A stretch of 12,305 nucleotides of DNA from JANNHK01 sp034408875 (lineage in GTDB: Bacteria > Actinomycetota > Acidimicrobiia > IMCC26256 > PALSA-610), in the NCBI GenBank assembly GCA_034408875.1, contig JAWXCJ010000199.1, forward strand, positions 1-12,305, written 5' to 3'. Positions 5,840 to 12,305 of the stretch are shown piece after piece (position 1 is the stretch's first letter; each line of letters opens with the position of its first letter). The notes beneath the pieces were generated by a model that was given only the letters and a program-made list of their open reading frames with translations, was not told where the DNA came from and searched no databases. The position numbers and the translations under genes are program-made.

Positions 5840-5863
5840 GCGGACCTCGGGGGACGGGTCCGC
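5840..5863. terminator. GC-rich hairpin between convergent genes
   Basis: GCGGACC (5840-5846) and GGTCCGC (5857-5863) form a 7-bp stem with a 10-base loop. It lies in the 49-base gap between the end of the small adenylation-like gene (plus) and the end of the first dehydrogenase (minus). The position suits a two-way terminator. There is no T tract on either side. Confidence 0.4.
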
Positions 5864-5871
5864 GACCAGTG

Positions 5872-6921
5872 TCAGCCGTCGATCGCGATCGCCGCGAGTT
5901 CGGCGAGGTGCGTGTCGGCGTTGCCGAGCGCGACCGAGAGCGTGAGCAGCCGCTTGTAGTACAGGTGGATGTCGTGTTCCCATGTGAAGCCGATGCCGCC
6001 GAACACTTGGATCGCGGTGCCGCCGAGCTGCGCGTACGCCTCGCTCGCGAAGGCTTTCGCCATCGTCGCGGCGCGGTGTGCTTCGGCGGGGTCGGCGTCG
6101 TCGGCGGCCCAGCACGCGTAGTACCCCGCGGCCCGGCCGAGCTCGACCGTGCGCAGCATGTCCGCGCATAGGTGTTGTACTGCTTGGAACGATCCGATCG
6201 GCCGGTCGAACTGCACCCGGTCCTTGGCGTACTCGACCGCCAGTTCGAGCGCGTGTTGCGCGGCGCCGATGCCGTCGACCACGTACGCGACCGCGAGCCG
6301 GTCGACGGCCCGAGCCACGAGCGCGGTTGCGTCGCCCGGGTGGAGCCGCCGGGCGGGCGTTCCGGTGAGCGAGACGCGGGCTTCCTTGCGGGAACCGTCG
6401 ACGGTCTTCGCGGGCTGCGAGTCGGGACGTTCTGCGGCGAACACGCCGAGGGCACCGTCGGAGTCGATCGCGGTCACCACGACGACATCGGCGGCGGCAC
6501 CGTCGGGGACGTGCACCTTCACGCCGTCGAGCGTCCACGCCGACCCATCGGGCGTTGCCCGCGTTGCGGGGGAGCGCCAGTCGTAACGGCCGCCCTCGTC
6601 GTAGAAGGCCACCGTCCCGATGCACGAGCCGTCGACGAGCGAGATGAGAAGTTCGTCGTCGGCCAGCGCGACCGCGCCCACGGCCGAACTCGCGAATGGA
6701 ACGGGACAACACGCGGCGCCGAGTTCCTCGAGCACCACGGCCGTGTCGACCAACCCGAGGCCGATCACACCCAGGTCGGCGAGCCCCGTCCACACGGCGT
6801 CGGCGCCCACCGCGGATTCGTCGTACTGCTCGCGCACATACGAGATCGGAGCGCGGTCGTGCAGCAATCGGCGCACCGACTCCCGCAGCATCTCCTGGTC
6901 GCTCGAAAACTCGAAATCCAC
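5872..6921 (-). CDS. Acyl-CoA dehydrogenase, short FadE28-like subunit
   Basis: 349 residues from a GTG, shorter than the usual 380-400. N-terminal helices begin with FEFSSDQEMLRESVRRLL; a beta domain lies at about 100-190 and the C-terminal helical domain at about 200-349. Residues 235-246 (RVQFDRPIGSFQ) and 306-323 (QVFGGIGFTWEHDIHLYY) are the FAD/dimer and C-terminal family motifs. No Glu is found where MCAD-type enzymes have the catalytic base (YEGT region, here TLSVALGNADTHL). The helix that carries the base in IVD-type enzymes has Asp207 (VDRLA). Short subunits of this kind (FadE28) form alpha2beta2 tetramers with a full-length partner in steroid side-chain oxidation, and the divergent gene at 7010-8203 is the obvious partner. 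The start follows a ribosome site AGGGGG held in a small hairpin. It is convergent with the adenylation-like gene. Confidence 0.88.
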   Translation of the reverse strand: MDFEFSSDQEMLRESVRRLLHDRAPISYVREQYDESAVGADAVWTGLADLGVIGLGLVDTAVVLEELGAACCPVPFASSAVGAVALADDELLISLVDGSCIGTVAFYDEGGRYDWRSPATRATPDGSAWTLDGVKVHVPDGAAADVVVVTAIDSDGALGVFAAERPDSQPAKTVDGSRKEARVSLTGTPARRLHPGDATALVARAVDRLAVAYVVDGIGAAQHALELAVEYAKDRVQFDRPIGSFQAVQHLCADMLRTVELGRAAGYYACWAADDADPAEAHRAATMAKAFASEAYAQLGGTAIQVFGGIGFTWEHDIHLYYKRLLTLSVALGNADTHLAELAAIAIDG

Positions 6922-6936
6922 GATCCCCCTGGATCG
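6921..6936 (-). promoter_or_regulatory. Hairpin enclosing the ribosome site of the short dehydrogenase
   Basis: CGATCC (6921-6926) and GGATCG (6931-6936) are perfect 6-bp arms around 4 bases. In the minus-strand mRNA the loop AGGG and the adjoining stem hold the Shine-Dalgarno sequence AGGGGG, and the stem reaches the first base of the GTG start. This could lower or regulate translation. It was seen by eye with no energy calculation. Confidence 0.35.
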
Positions 6937-7009
6937 AGGCTTAGGCGCTCCGCCGGCGCCTCCCTGCCGCTTATGTGACACGGATGTCAGGAAAGTAGCC
7001 TGCGCCGCG
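6922..7009. promoter_or_regulatory. Divergent control region between the two acyl-CoA dehydrogenases
   Basis: These 88 bases must drive both genes. Besides the ribosome-site hairpin, two inverted repeats stand out: AGGCGC-N7-GCGCCT (6943-6961) and TGACA-CGGA-TGTCA (6976-6989). On the plus strand GTGACA (6975-6980, five of six matches to a -35) and TAGCCT (6996-7001, a TANNNT -10) are 15 bases apart, and the ATG follows the -10 by 8 bases. The TGACA palindrome overlaps this -35, where a repressor such as a TetR-family protein could act. No regulator gene is in the window, and neither repeat matches the KstR or KstR2 operators as I remember them. Confidence 0.45.
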
Positions 7010-8203
7010 ATGCGCCTGCAGTATGCGCCCGAGGACGAAGCGTTCCGTGTCGAGCTGGTCGACTGGCTGACCGAACACGCGCCCGGGGCCGAGACGGCCC
7101 TGGAACCGAAGCAGTCGAGCGCGCACATGCCCGAGTGGGCGAGGCAGTGGCAGCGACTCCTGTTCGACGAGGGGTGGCTCGTTCCCGGTTGGCCGCCCGC
7201 GCTCGGCGGCCGCAACGCCACGCCGACGCAGCAGATGATCTATTTCGAGGAGATGAGCAAGCGCGAGGTGACGCGCAGCGCCAACCCGCAGGGCCTCGGC
7301 ATCATCGCCCCGTCCATCAAGGACTACGGCACCGAAGCACAGCAGGCGCAGTTCTTGTTGCCGACGTTGCGCGCCGAAGTCTCGTGGTGCCTGGGCATGA
7401 GCGAACCCAACGCGGGCAGTGACCTCGCGAGCCTTGCGACCCGCGCCGAGTTGGTCGGCGACGAGTTCGTCGTGAACGGCCAGAAGGTCTGGACATCGGG
7501 CGCGCACCACGCCGACTGGTGCCTGTGCTTCGTGCGCACGAATCCCGACGTACCCAAGCACAAGGGCATCAGCGCGCTGATCATCGACACGACGAGCCCG
7601 GGTGTCGAACGCCGGCCGTTCGCCGAGCTCTCCGATCCCGACATGTGCGACTTCAACGAGGTCTACTTCGACGACGTTCGCGTCCCCCGGGAGAACCTGC
7701 TCGGTCCCCTCGACGGTGGGTGGCCGATCACCCAGGGGTCACTCGCACACGAGCGGGCCATGCTGTGGATCGGGTACGCCTACGACCTGCAACGCGCGGT
7801 GGCCGCACTCGTCGAGATGGGCGACCGTGAGGCGCCCGGCGGCGGCCGGCTCGGTGACGACCCGCGGTTCCGCGACGCGGTTGCCTCGTTCCATGTCGAC
7901 GCGCAAGCACTCCTCGCAATGGGCTACCGCGGGTTTGCGAAGTTTCTCCTGGGCAAGTCGTCGCCGGAGCACTCGCTGTTGAAGCTCTACAGCAGCGAGG
8001 CGTTGCAAAGGGCTTTGATGTTCGCGGCGGAGTCCCTCGGCGGTGACGGCCTCGACCTCGACGTTCCGGGGTTCACGATGTGGCGCGACGGTTCGTGGAT
8101 GACCCAGTACCTGCGCTCGTTCGGTGGCACCATCCCGGGCGGCACCAGCGAAGTGCAACGCAACATCATCGCCGAACGCGTCCTCGGGCTCCCGCGTCGC
8201 TAG
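7010..8203 (+). CDS. Acyl-CoA dehydrogenase, full-length catalytic subunit
   Basis: 397 residues, normal family length. FAD-contact motifs are present: CLGMSEPNAGSD at 127-138 and GQKVWTSGAHHADW at 157-170. The middle beta domain ends near 230 (FDDVRVPRENLLG), and the C-terminal helical domain ends with GGTSEVQRNIIAERVLGLPR. The MCAD-type base position reads PGGTSE, with no Glu. Glu248 in the helix LAHERAMLWIGYA sits where IVD-type and many FadE-type enzymes carry the base and is the likely catalytic residue. The enzyme oxidises an acyl-CoA to the 2-enoyl-CoA and passes electrons to ETF. It is divergent from the short dehydrogenase, its probable tetramer partner. The only in-frame ATG that fits is at 7010. 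The nearest purine-rich site (AGGAAAG) is 14 bases upstream, too far, so a leaderless mRNA is possible. Its stop is 12 bases from the end of the convergent hyuA. Confidence 0.92.
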   Translation: MRLQYAPEDEAFRVELVDWLTEHAPGAETALEPKQSSAHMPEWARQWQRLLFDEGWLVPGWPPALGGRNATPTQQMIYFEEMSKREVTRSANPQGLGIIAPSIKDYGTEAQQAQFLLPTLRAEVSWCLGMSEPNAGSDLASLATRAELVGDEFVVNGQKVWTSGAHHADWCLCFVRTNPDVPKHKGISALIIDTTSPGVERRPFAELSDPDMCDFNEVYFDDVRVPRENLLGPLDGGWPITQGSLAHERAMLWIGYAYDLQRAVAALVEMGDREAPGGGRLGDDPRFRDAVASFHVDAQALLAMGYRGFAKFLLGKSSPEHSLLKLYSSEALQRALMFAAESLGGDGLDLDVPGFTMWRDGSWMTQYLRSFGGTIPGGTSEVQRNIIAERVLGLPRR

Positions 8204-8215
8204 CTAGCCGCTGCG

Positions 8216-10276
8216 CTACGCGACGGTGATGAGCGTGTCGCCGTTCGTTTGGACGCAGGCCACGTCGCCGGGGCGCAACACGATCGTCGTAAAGCGGCGG
8301 GCGAGAATCGCGGGACCGACGACTGTAGGCCCGGGGGGAATGGCGTCGCCGTCGTAGACGGCGGCGTCGTGCCACGCGCCGGCGAGGTAGACGGGTCGGT
8401 GCGCGATCGGGCCGGGGAGTGAGCCGGTGGTGCGTTCGATACGCGTCGGCTGGTCGACGGCGCCGGTCGCGACGAGGCGTATACCGCGGACCGTTGGTTC
8501 CTGGGCGCGGGCCTCGATCAGGCGGGCTTCTTCGTTGCGGCGGTGGAACTCGTCGACACACGCCTGCACGTCGTCGAGCGAGATCGGTGTGCCGGGAGTG
8601 CGGGTCAACGCGAGCGCGTTGTCGAACGTCTGACCGGGATACACGAGGTTGAGGTACCACTCGTAACTGCGGCGAGGGTCTTCGACTCCGGCGGCATCGA
8701 GTTCGGCGCGTGCGGCGCGCTCGAGGTCGTCGGCGAGCCTGTTCAACCGGTCGAGGTCGAGCTGCTGCCACGGCTGCACTTGGGCGCGTGCTGCGTCGAC
8801 CAAGTGGTCGGCAGTCAGCAGTCCGAGCGCGGAGAACCCCGGAGCGGCGTCGGGCACCAGGACGCGTTGCATGCCGAGTGCGGCGGCCTGCGTCGTCGCG
8901 TGCACCGCGCCCATGCCTCCGAACGCGACCAGGTCGAGGCGGCGCGGATCGGCGCCCGCAAGGGACAACACCCGCCGGATCGCATCTGACATGTGGGCGT
9001 CGACCAAGCGCGTGATCGCAACTGCCGTCGCCTCCGCGTCGAGGCCGACGCCTTGGCCGAGGCGGGCGAGAGCGTCGCGCGCCGCGTCGGGGTCGAGTGC
9101 GAGGCGCCCACCCCAGAACCGTTCCGGATCGAGACGCCCGAGCACGACGTCGGCGTCGGTCACGGTCGGTTGCGTTCCGCCCCGGCCGTAACAGACGGGC
9201 CCGGGCTGCGCGCCCGCGGACTCGGGGCCCACGTGCAGCGATCCGCCGACGACGTGCGCGATCGAACCGCCACCCGCACCGACCGAGTGGATGTCGACCA
9301 TCGGGAGCGCAATGCAGTACCGGTGGCGCCAGTTCCACTCGGCTTTCAACTCGGGCCGGCCGCCGCGAATGAGGCACACGTCGTACGAGGTGCCGCCCAT
9401 GTCGACGCTCACCACGTCGCCGAATCCGGCCGCGGTTGCCGCGCTCGCCGCGGCCACGACACCACCCGTCGGGCCGGAACCGATCGTCGCGACCGCACGG
9501 GCGCCGATGGATGCAGGCGTGGCCACACCGCCGGACGATGTTGCGAGCAGGAGCTCCCGGTCGAAACCGTGCTCGCGCAGGCGAGCTTGCAGCCGATCGA
9601 GGTAACGCACGATCGGCGGCCCGACGTACGCGTTGACGAGCGTCGTCGACGTGCGCTCGAACTCGGGCGGCTTCGGGTACACCTGGTGTGAGAGCGAGAT
9701 CAGCTCGACTTCCGGATATTCGTCGAGGATCAGCTCGCGGGCCCGCAGTTCGTGGACCGGGTTGATGTACGAGTGCAGGAACACGACGGCGATCGACGTC
9801 ACACCGAACCGTTGCAGCCGCTGTACCGCGTGCCGCACGGCGTCTTCGTCGAGCGGCGTGTCGATGTCGCCCTCGGCCGTGAGCCGTTCGGGGATTTCGA
9901 GCCGTACCCGCCGGCGCGCAATCGGATCGGGGGCGGGGAACGCGGGATCCCAGATGTCTTCCTTGAAGCAGCGCCGGAACTCGATCTCGTCGCGGAAGCC
10001 TGCAGTGACGAGCAGCCCCGTGGGCGCGCCCGACATCTGGATCATCGTGTTGTCGCCCGTCGTCGTGCCGTGCACGATCGACTCCGTCTCGGCGAGCACC
10101 GCCGCGGCCGAGCCGCGCCCCACGGCCGCGGCGAGCCGCGCGATCCCTTCGATCACACCCTCCGACTGGTCGTGCGGCGTCGTCGGCGACTTCTCCAAGA
10201 TGAGCGACCCGTCGGGCGCGAGCAACACACAGTCGGTAAACGTCCCCCCGACATCAACCCCAATCCGGTACGCCAT
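8216..10276 (-). CDS. hyuA: Hydantoinase/oxoprolinase family protein, subunit A (HyuA-type)
   Basis: 686 residues, normal for HyuA. Motifs in order: the N-terminal phosphate-binding DVGGTFTD (8-15), HGTTTGDN (69-76), VDMGGTSYDV (291-300, second phosphate-type motif), DIHSVGAGGGSIA (328-340), GPVCYGRGGTQPTVTDADVVLGR (359-381) and AFGGMGAVHA (451-460). This is the actin-like ATPase fold of N-methylhydantoinase A, 5-oxoprolinase and the acetophenone and acetone carboxylases. It uses ATP to activate a cyclic amide or a ketone together with subunit B, which is encoded just upstream. The substrate cannot be read from the sequence. The ATG at 10276 starts right at MAYRIGVDVGGTFTD, the family N-terminus. 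No ribosome site precedes it; instead a 41-bp palindrome ends six bases away, suggesting control by coupling to hyuB. It is convergent with the dehydrogenase, with no terminator between. Confidence 0.92.
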   Translation of the reverse strand: MAYRIGVDVGGTFTDCVLLAPDGSLILEKSPTTPHDQSEGVIEGIARLAAAVGRGSAAAVLAETESIVHGTTTGDNTMIQMSGAPTGLLVTAGFRDEIEFRRCFKEDIWDPAFPAPDPIARRRVRLEIPERLTAEGDIDTPLDEDAVRHAVQRLQRFGVTSIAVVFLHSYINPVHELRARELILDEYPEVELISLSHQVYPKPPEFERTSTTLVNAYVGPPIVRYLDRLQARLREHGFDRELLLATSSGGVATPASIGARAVATIGSGPTGGVVAAASAATAAGFGDVVSVDMGGTSYDVCLIRGGRPELKAEWNWRHRYCIALPMVDIHSVGAGGGSIAHVVGGSLHVGPESAGAQPGPVCYGRGGTQPTVTDADVVLGRLDPERFWGGRLALDPDAARDALARLGQGVGLDAEATAVAITRLVDAHMSDAIRRVLSLAGADPRRLDLVAFGGMGAVHATTQAAALGMQRVLVPDAAPGFSALGLLTADHLVDAARAQVQPWQQLDLDRLNRLADDLERAARAELDAAGVEDPRRSYEWYLNLVYPGQTFDNALALTRTPGTPISLDDVQACVDEFHRRNEEARLIEARAQEPTVRGIRLVATGAVDQPTRIERTTGSLPGPIAHRPVYLAGAWHDAAVYDGDAIPPGPTVVGPAILARRFTTIVLRPGDVACVQTNGDTLITVA

Positions 10277-10282
10277 TGATGG

Positions 10283-10323
10283 ATGCGTCGATAGCCCACA
10301 TGTGATGTGGGCTATCGACGCAT
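10283..10323. repeat. Perfect 19-bp inverted repeat with 3-base spacer at the hyuB/hyuA junction
   Basis: The left arm ATGCGTCGATAGCCCACAT (10283-10301) and right arm ATGTGGGCTATCGACGCAT (10305-10323) are exact reverse complements around GTG. The match stops at once beyond each arm. The right arm covers the last codons of hyuB including its TAG (10312-10314); the left arm ends 6 bases before the hyuA ATG. In the minus-strand mRNA this is a 19-bp hairpin with a 3-base loop. No T tract follows it toward hyuA, so it is not a standard terminator. It could couple hyuA translation to hyuB, attenuate the operon, or be a recent fold-back duplication of the hyuB end. Confidence 0.9.
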
Positions 10324-12072
10324 GCTCCTTTCGCGTGCTGTGGCTTGCTCGTCGACTTCCAGGGTCATGGCTTCCAACGTGCCGGTGATGACGACGCCGT
10401 AGTCGCGTTGTGCGCTCGCGATCGACACGTACTCGTCCCAGACGTCGTCGAGGACGGCTTGCGGGTCGCGGTCGAAGGCGTTGCCCCAGCCGCCACCGCC
10501 GCCGAAGTCGTACACGAGCTGTTCGCCGGTGTCGAGGAGCTCGCGCGCGACCGTGGGGTCGACGACGACCTCGTGGTCGGTACCCGCGTGCAGGGTGCAG
10601 CGATCGGGGGCGCCGGACGCGCCGCCTGCGATTCCCGGGTGTACGTGGTACTGGTTCACGACGTACTGGGTGACGTAGGTGGGCGTGCGCACCTCTTTGA
10701 CGAAGTGCGAGCCGCAGCCGCCCCGCCACTCGCCCGCGCCGCCCGAGTCGGTGCGGTAGTTGCGGCCCCGCAACACGTGCGGGAACAACACCTCGTTGAG
10801 TTCGGCCGACGCCTTGATGAGGTTTCCGTTCGCCGCGACGAGCGCGCCCCACCCGTCGACGCCGCGCACCGCGTTGACCCAGCCCGCATTCGTCTCGCCA
10901 CCGTGGTCGAAGAACGCACGACCGCTACGCGGGTCGTAGTCGCCCCACATCTGACGCGGGGCTCCGTACTTGTACGTCTGCGGTGCGCAGCGGTCGGGGA
11001 GGATCTCTGACATGGCGAGCGCGATGACGTCGCCCACTTCGACGCCGGGATGGTGCGTGCCTGCGGACACGGGCTTGCCCACTCGCGGGTTCACGCACGT
11101 GCCCTCGGGCACGCGCAGGTCGATGCAGTCGAAGAACCCTTCGTTCTTCGGGATCGTCGGGTCGACGAGCGACGCGAGTTGGGCGATCGTGTAGCCGCGC
11201 GTGTTCCCGAACGTCGACCAGGCTCGGATCTCGTCGCGCTCGTCGGAACCGGCGAAGTCGACGACGAGGCGGTCGCCCTCGACCGTGACTGCGACGTGCA
11301 CGTGGATGTCCTTGGTCCCGGCCGGATCCGCGTCGACCCACACGTCGGCTTCGTACGTGCCGTCGGGCCAGCGGTCGATCTCGCGCGAGAACCGGTCGTG
11401 GGCGTCGGCGATCGTCCATTCGATCGCGGCGCGTACCGTGTCGGTGCCGTGCGCTGCCGCGACCTCGGCGATGCGCCGCGCGCCCAACTGCGCGGCGCCG
11501 ACCTGGGCGCGCAAGTCGCCGATGAATCCTTCGAGCCGGTTGTTGGCCCGCATGGTGAGCACGACGTCGCGCCGTTCTTTGCCCCGCTCGACGATCTTGA
11601 GGAGTGGGTAGCGCGTGCCTTCTGACCAGATGTCTTGCGCGAACACGTTGTAGCCGCCCGCCATCGCGCCGCCGGTGTCGCCGTGGTGGCACTGGATCGA
11701 CGCGATCAGCAGGAGTTCGCCGTCGTCGTCGAACACCGGCGCGAACACGTTGAAGTCGGGGAGGTGGCCGCCGCCGAAGTACGGATCGTTGGCGACGATC
11801 ACGTCGCCGGGGTACAGCTCGTCGCCGAAGAACTCGATGGCGCCACGCACCGGCAACGTCGCCGACAGCATGAACTGCGGGATGCCCACCGACAGTGCGG
11901 CGAGTCGTCCCTTCCAGTCGAGCATCGTCGCGTTGCGCTCGTTCGACTGGTTCAGAATCGGAGTGGTGGCCGTACGCGAGACGAACGTGTTCATCTCGAA
12001 GCAGACCGTCTCGAGCGCCGACCGCACGACCTCGGCCGTCACCTGATCGATTTCTGGTTCGGTACCTGACAC
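10312..12072 (-). CDS. hyuB: Hydantoinase/oxoprolinase family protein, subunit B (HyuB-type)
   Basis: 586 residues, normal for HyuB. Signature segments are NDPYFGGGHLPDF (95-107), QCHHGDTGG (127-135), an STFGNTRGYT stretch after the central domain, and GHFxxH-like and Gly-rich parts near the end: DSGGAGEWRGGCGSHFVKE and YDFGGGGGWGNAFDRDP. The Asp and His residues at 96, 103, 106, 129, 130 and 132 are candidate metal ligands. Subunit B carries the site where the substrate activated by HyuA is hydrolysed or carboxylated. The GTG start at 12072 fits the family N-terminus. It has a poor ribosome site, but TAGGCT (12081-12086), a TANNNT -10, ends 8 bases upstream, so a leaderless mRNA is possible. 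hyuA follows after 35 bases, most of them filled by a palindrome that overlaps this stop. A gene fragment on the same strand ends 50 bases upstream. No third carboxylase subunit is visible. Confidence 0.92.
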   Translation of the reverse strand: MSGTEPEIDQVTAEVVRSALETVCFEMNTFVSRTATTPILNQSNERNATMLDWKGRLAALSVGIPQFMLSATLPVRGAIEFFGDELYPGDVIVANDPYFGGGHLPDFNVFAPVFDDDGELLLIASIQCHHGDTGGAMAGGYNVFAQDIWSEGTRYPLLKIVERGKERRDVVLTMRANNRLEGFIGDLRAQVGAAQLGARRIAEVAAAHGTDTVRAAIEWTIADAHDRFSREIDRWPDGTYEADVWVDADPAGTKDIHVHVAVTVEGDRLVVDFAGSDERDEIRAWSTFGNTRGYTIAQLASLVDPTIPKNEGFFDCIDLRVPEGTCVNPRVGKPVSAGTHHPGVEVGDVIALAMSEILPDRCAPQTYKYGAPRQMWGDYDPRSGRAFFDHGGETNAGWVNAVRGVDGWGALVAANGNLIKASAELNEVLFPHVLRGRNYRTDSGGAGEWRGGCGSHFVKEVRTPTYVTQYVVNQYHVHPGIAGGASGAPDRCTLHAGTDHEVVVDPTVARELLDTGEQLVYDFGGGGGWGNAFDRDPQAVLDDVWDEYVSIASAQRDYGVVITGTLEAMTLEVDEQATARERSMRR

Positions 12073-12122
12073 CGATGTTCAGCCTACGCAGGTCGAGTTC
12101 GGGACGGGGGCGATCGACCCGG

Positions 12123-12284
12123 CTAGCTAAACTGACGAACCAGCTTGCTTGTGAAGTACGCATCGGCAGGGCGCCAGCGCGCCACCCGCTGTTCTTCGGA
12201 GTCGAAATCGGCGAGAAACGCATAGCGCTGCTCGATGAACGCGAACCACCGCTCGGGTTCGACAGCTTGGGTCAGCAGCTTGGG
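12123..12284 (-). pseudogene. C-terminal end of an unrecognised gene, frame broken by a 13-bp repeat
   Basis: Reading leftward, an open frame ends at TAG 12123-12125 with the protein-like end PERWFAFIEQRYAF, then LADFDSEEQRVARWRPADAY and FTSKLVRQFS, rich in aromatic and charged residues. Tracing it back into the 13-bp tandem repeat, the first copy is open (LLTQ), but 13 is not a multiple of three, so the next copy is read in another frame and meets TGA at 12285-12287. No ATG or GTG lies between this TGA and the sequence above, apart from a GTG only about 25 residues from the end. So either the gene is broken by repeat expansion, or the repeat is an assembly fault at a contig end. I do not recognise the family. 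It lies on the same strand as hyuB, 50 bases upstream, and may belong to that operon. Confidence 0.5.
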
Positions 12285-12305
12285 TCAGCAGCTTGGGTCA
12301 GCAGC
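12263..12305. repeat. 13-bp tandem repeat, 3.3 copies, at the right edge
   Basis: The unit TTGGGTCAGCAGC is present as three exact copies (12267-12279, 12280-12292, 12293-12305). The 13-base period begins at 12263 and runs to the last base of the window, so the true copy number is unknown. It lies inside the coding frame of the gene fragment ending at 12123 and shifts that frame with each copy. Confidence 0.9.

Noticed and set aside
8166..9377. 403-residue minus-strand frame overlapping hyuA
   Set aside because: Arg-rich out-of-frame shadow of hyuA with no recognisable motif.
1..12305. CRISPR arrays, tRNA or rRNA genes, insertion sequences, phage genes
   Set aside because: I saw no spaced direct repeats, cloverleaf-like sequences, transposase or integrase frames. 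The only tandem repeat is the 13-bp array at the right edge.

Overview
The window is GC-rich, densely coded DNA that reads like an actinobacterial chromosome. It has many GTG starts, GTGA/ATGA overlaps and starts without a Shine-Dalgarno sequence. It also carries the acyl-CoA dehydrogenase, MaoC and thiolase plus DUF35 gene set common in mycobacteria and Acidimicrobiia. Acidimicrobiia is my best guess, but this is inference from gene content; there is no rRNA or marker gene to test it.

Layout. Positions 1-1150 (minus strand) hold the signal-peptide end of an exported protein that runs off the left edge, and a complete secreted CAP/SCP-domain protein with an FN3-like domain. Positions 1407-2506 (plus) hold a membrane-anchored protein with a duplicated helical repeat and a 64-residue coiled-coil protein. 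Positions 2526-5374 (plus) form a tight five-gene operon: MaoC-type hydratase, DUF35 Zn-ribbon/OB-fold protein, cysteine-free CMD-like protein, second DUF35 protein, and an Ltp2-like thiolase-fold protein. Positions 5508-5822 (plus) hold a 104-residue stand-alone piece resembling the N-terminal part of an adenylate-forming enzyme. Positions 5872-8203 hold two divergent acyl-CoA dehydrogenases around an 88-bp control region. Positions 8216-12072 (minus) hold a hyuB-hyuA pair (hydantoinase/oxoprolinase/ketone carboxylase family), with a perfect 19-bp inverted repeat at the gene junction. Positions 12123-12305 (minus) hold the C-terminal end of an unrecognised gene whose frame is broken by a 13-bp tandem repeat that runs to the right edge.

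How it may fit together. The two dehydrogenases, the MaoC hydratase, the DUF35 proteins and the Ltp2-like protein match the steps by which the mycobacterial igr operon removes the last three-carbon piece of the cholesterol side chain (FadE28-FadE29, ChsH1-ChsH2, Ltp2). The likely role is alpha,beta-dehydrogenation, hydration and retro-aldol or thiolytic cleavage of a branched acyl-CoA. The substrate is unknown and the steroid link is inference. The HyuAB pair would be an ATP-dependent enzyme on a cyclic amide or a ketone; nothing here fixes its substrate.

Most worth a second look: the 41-bp hyuB/hyuA palindrome, the stand-alone adenylation-domain fragment, the igr-like cassette with its Cys-less thiolase-fold protein, the duplicated-repeat membrane protein, and the frame-breaking 13-bp repeat at the right edge.
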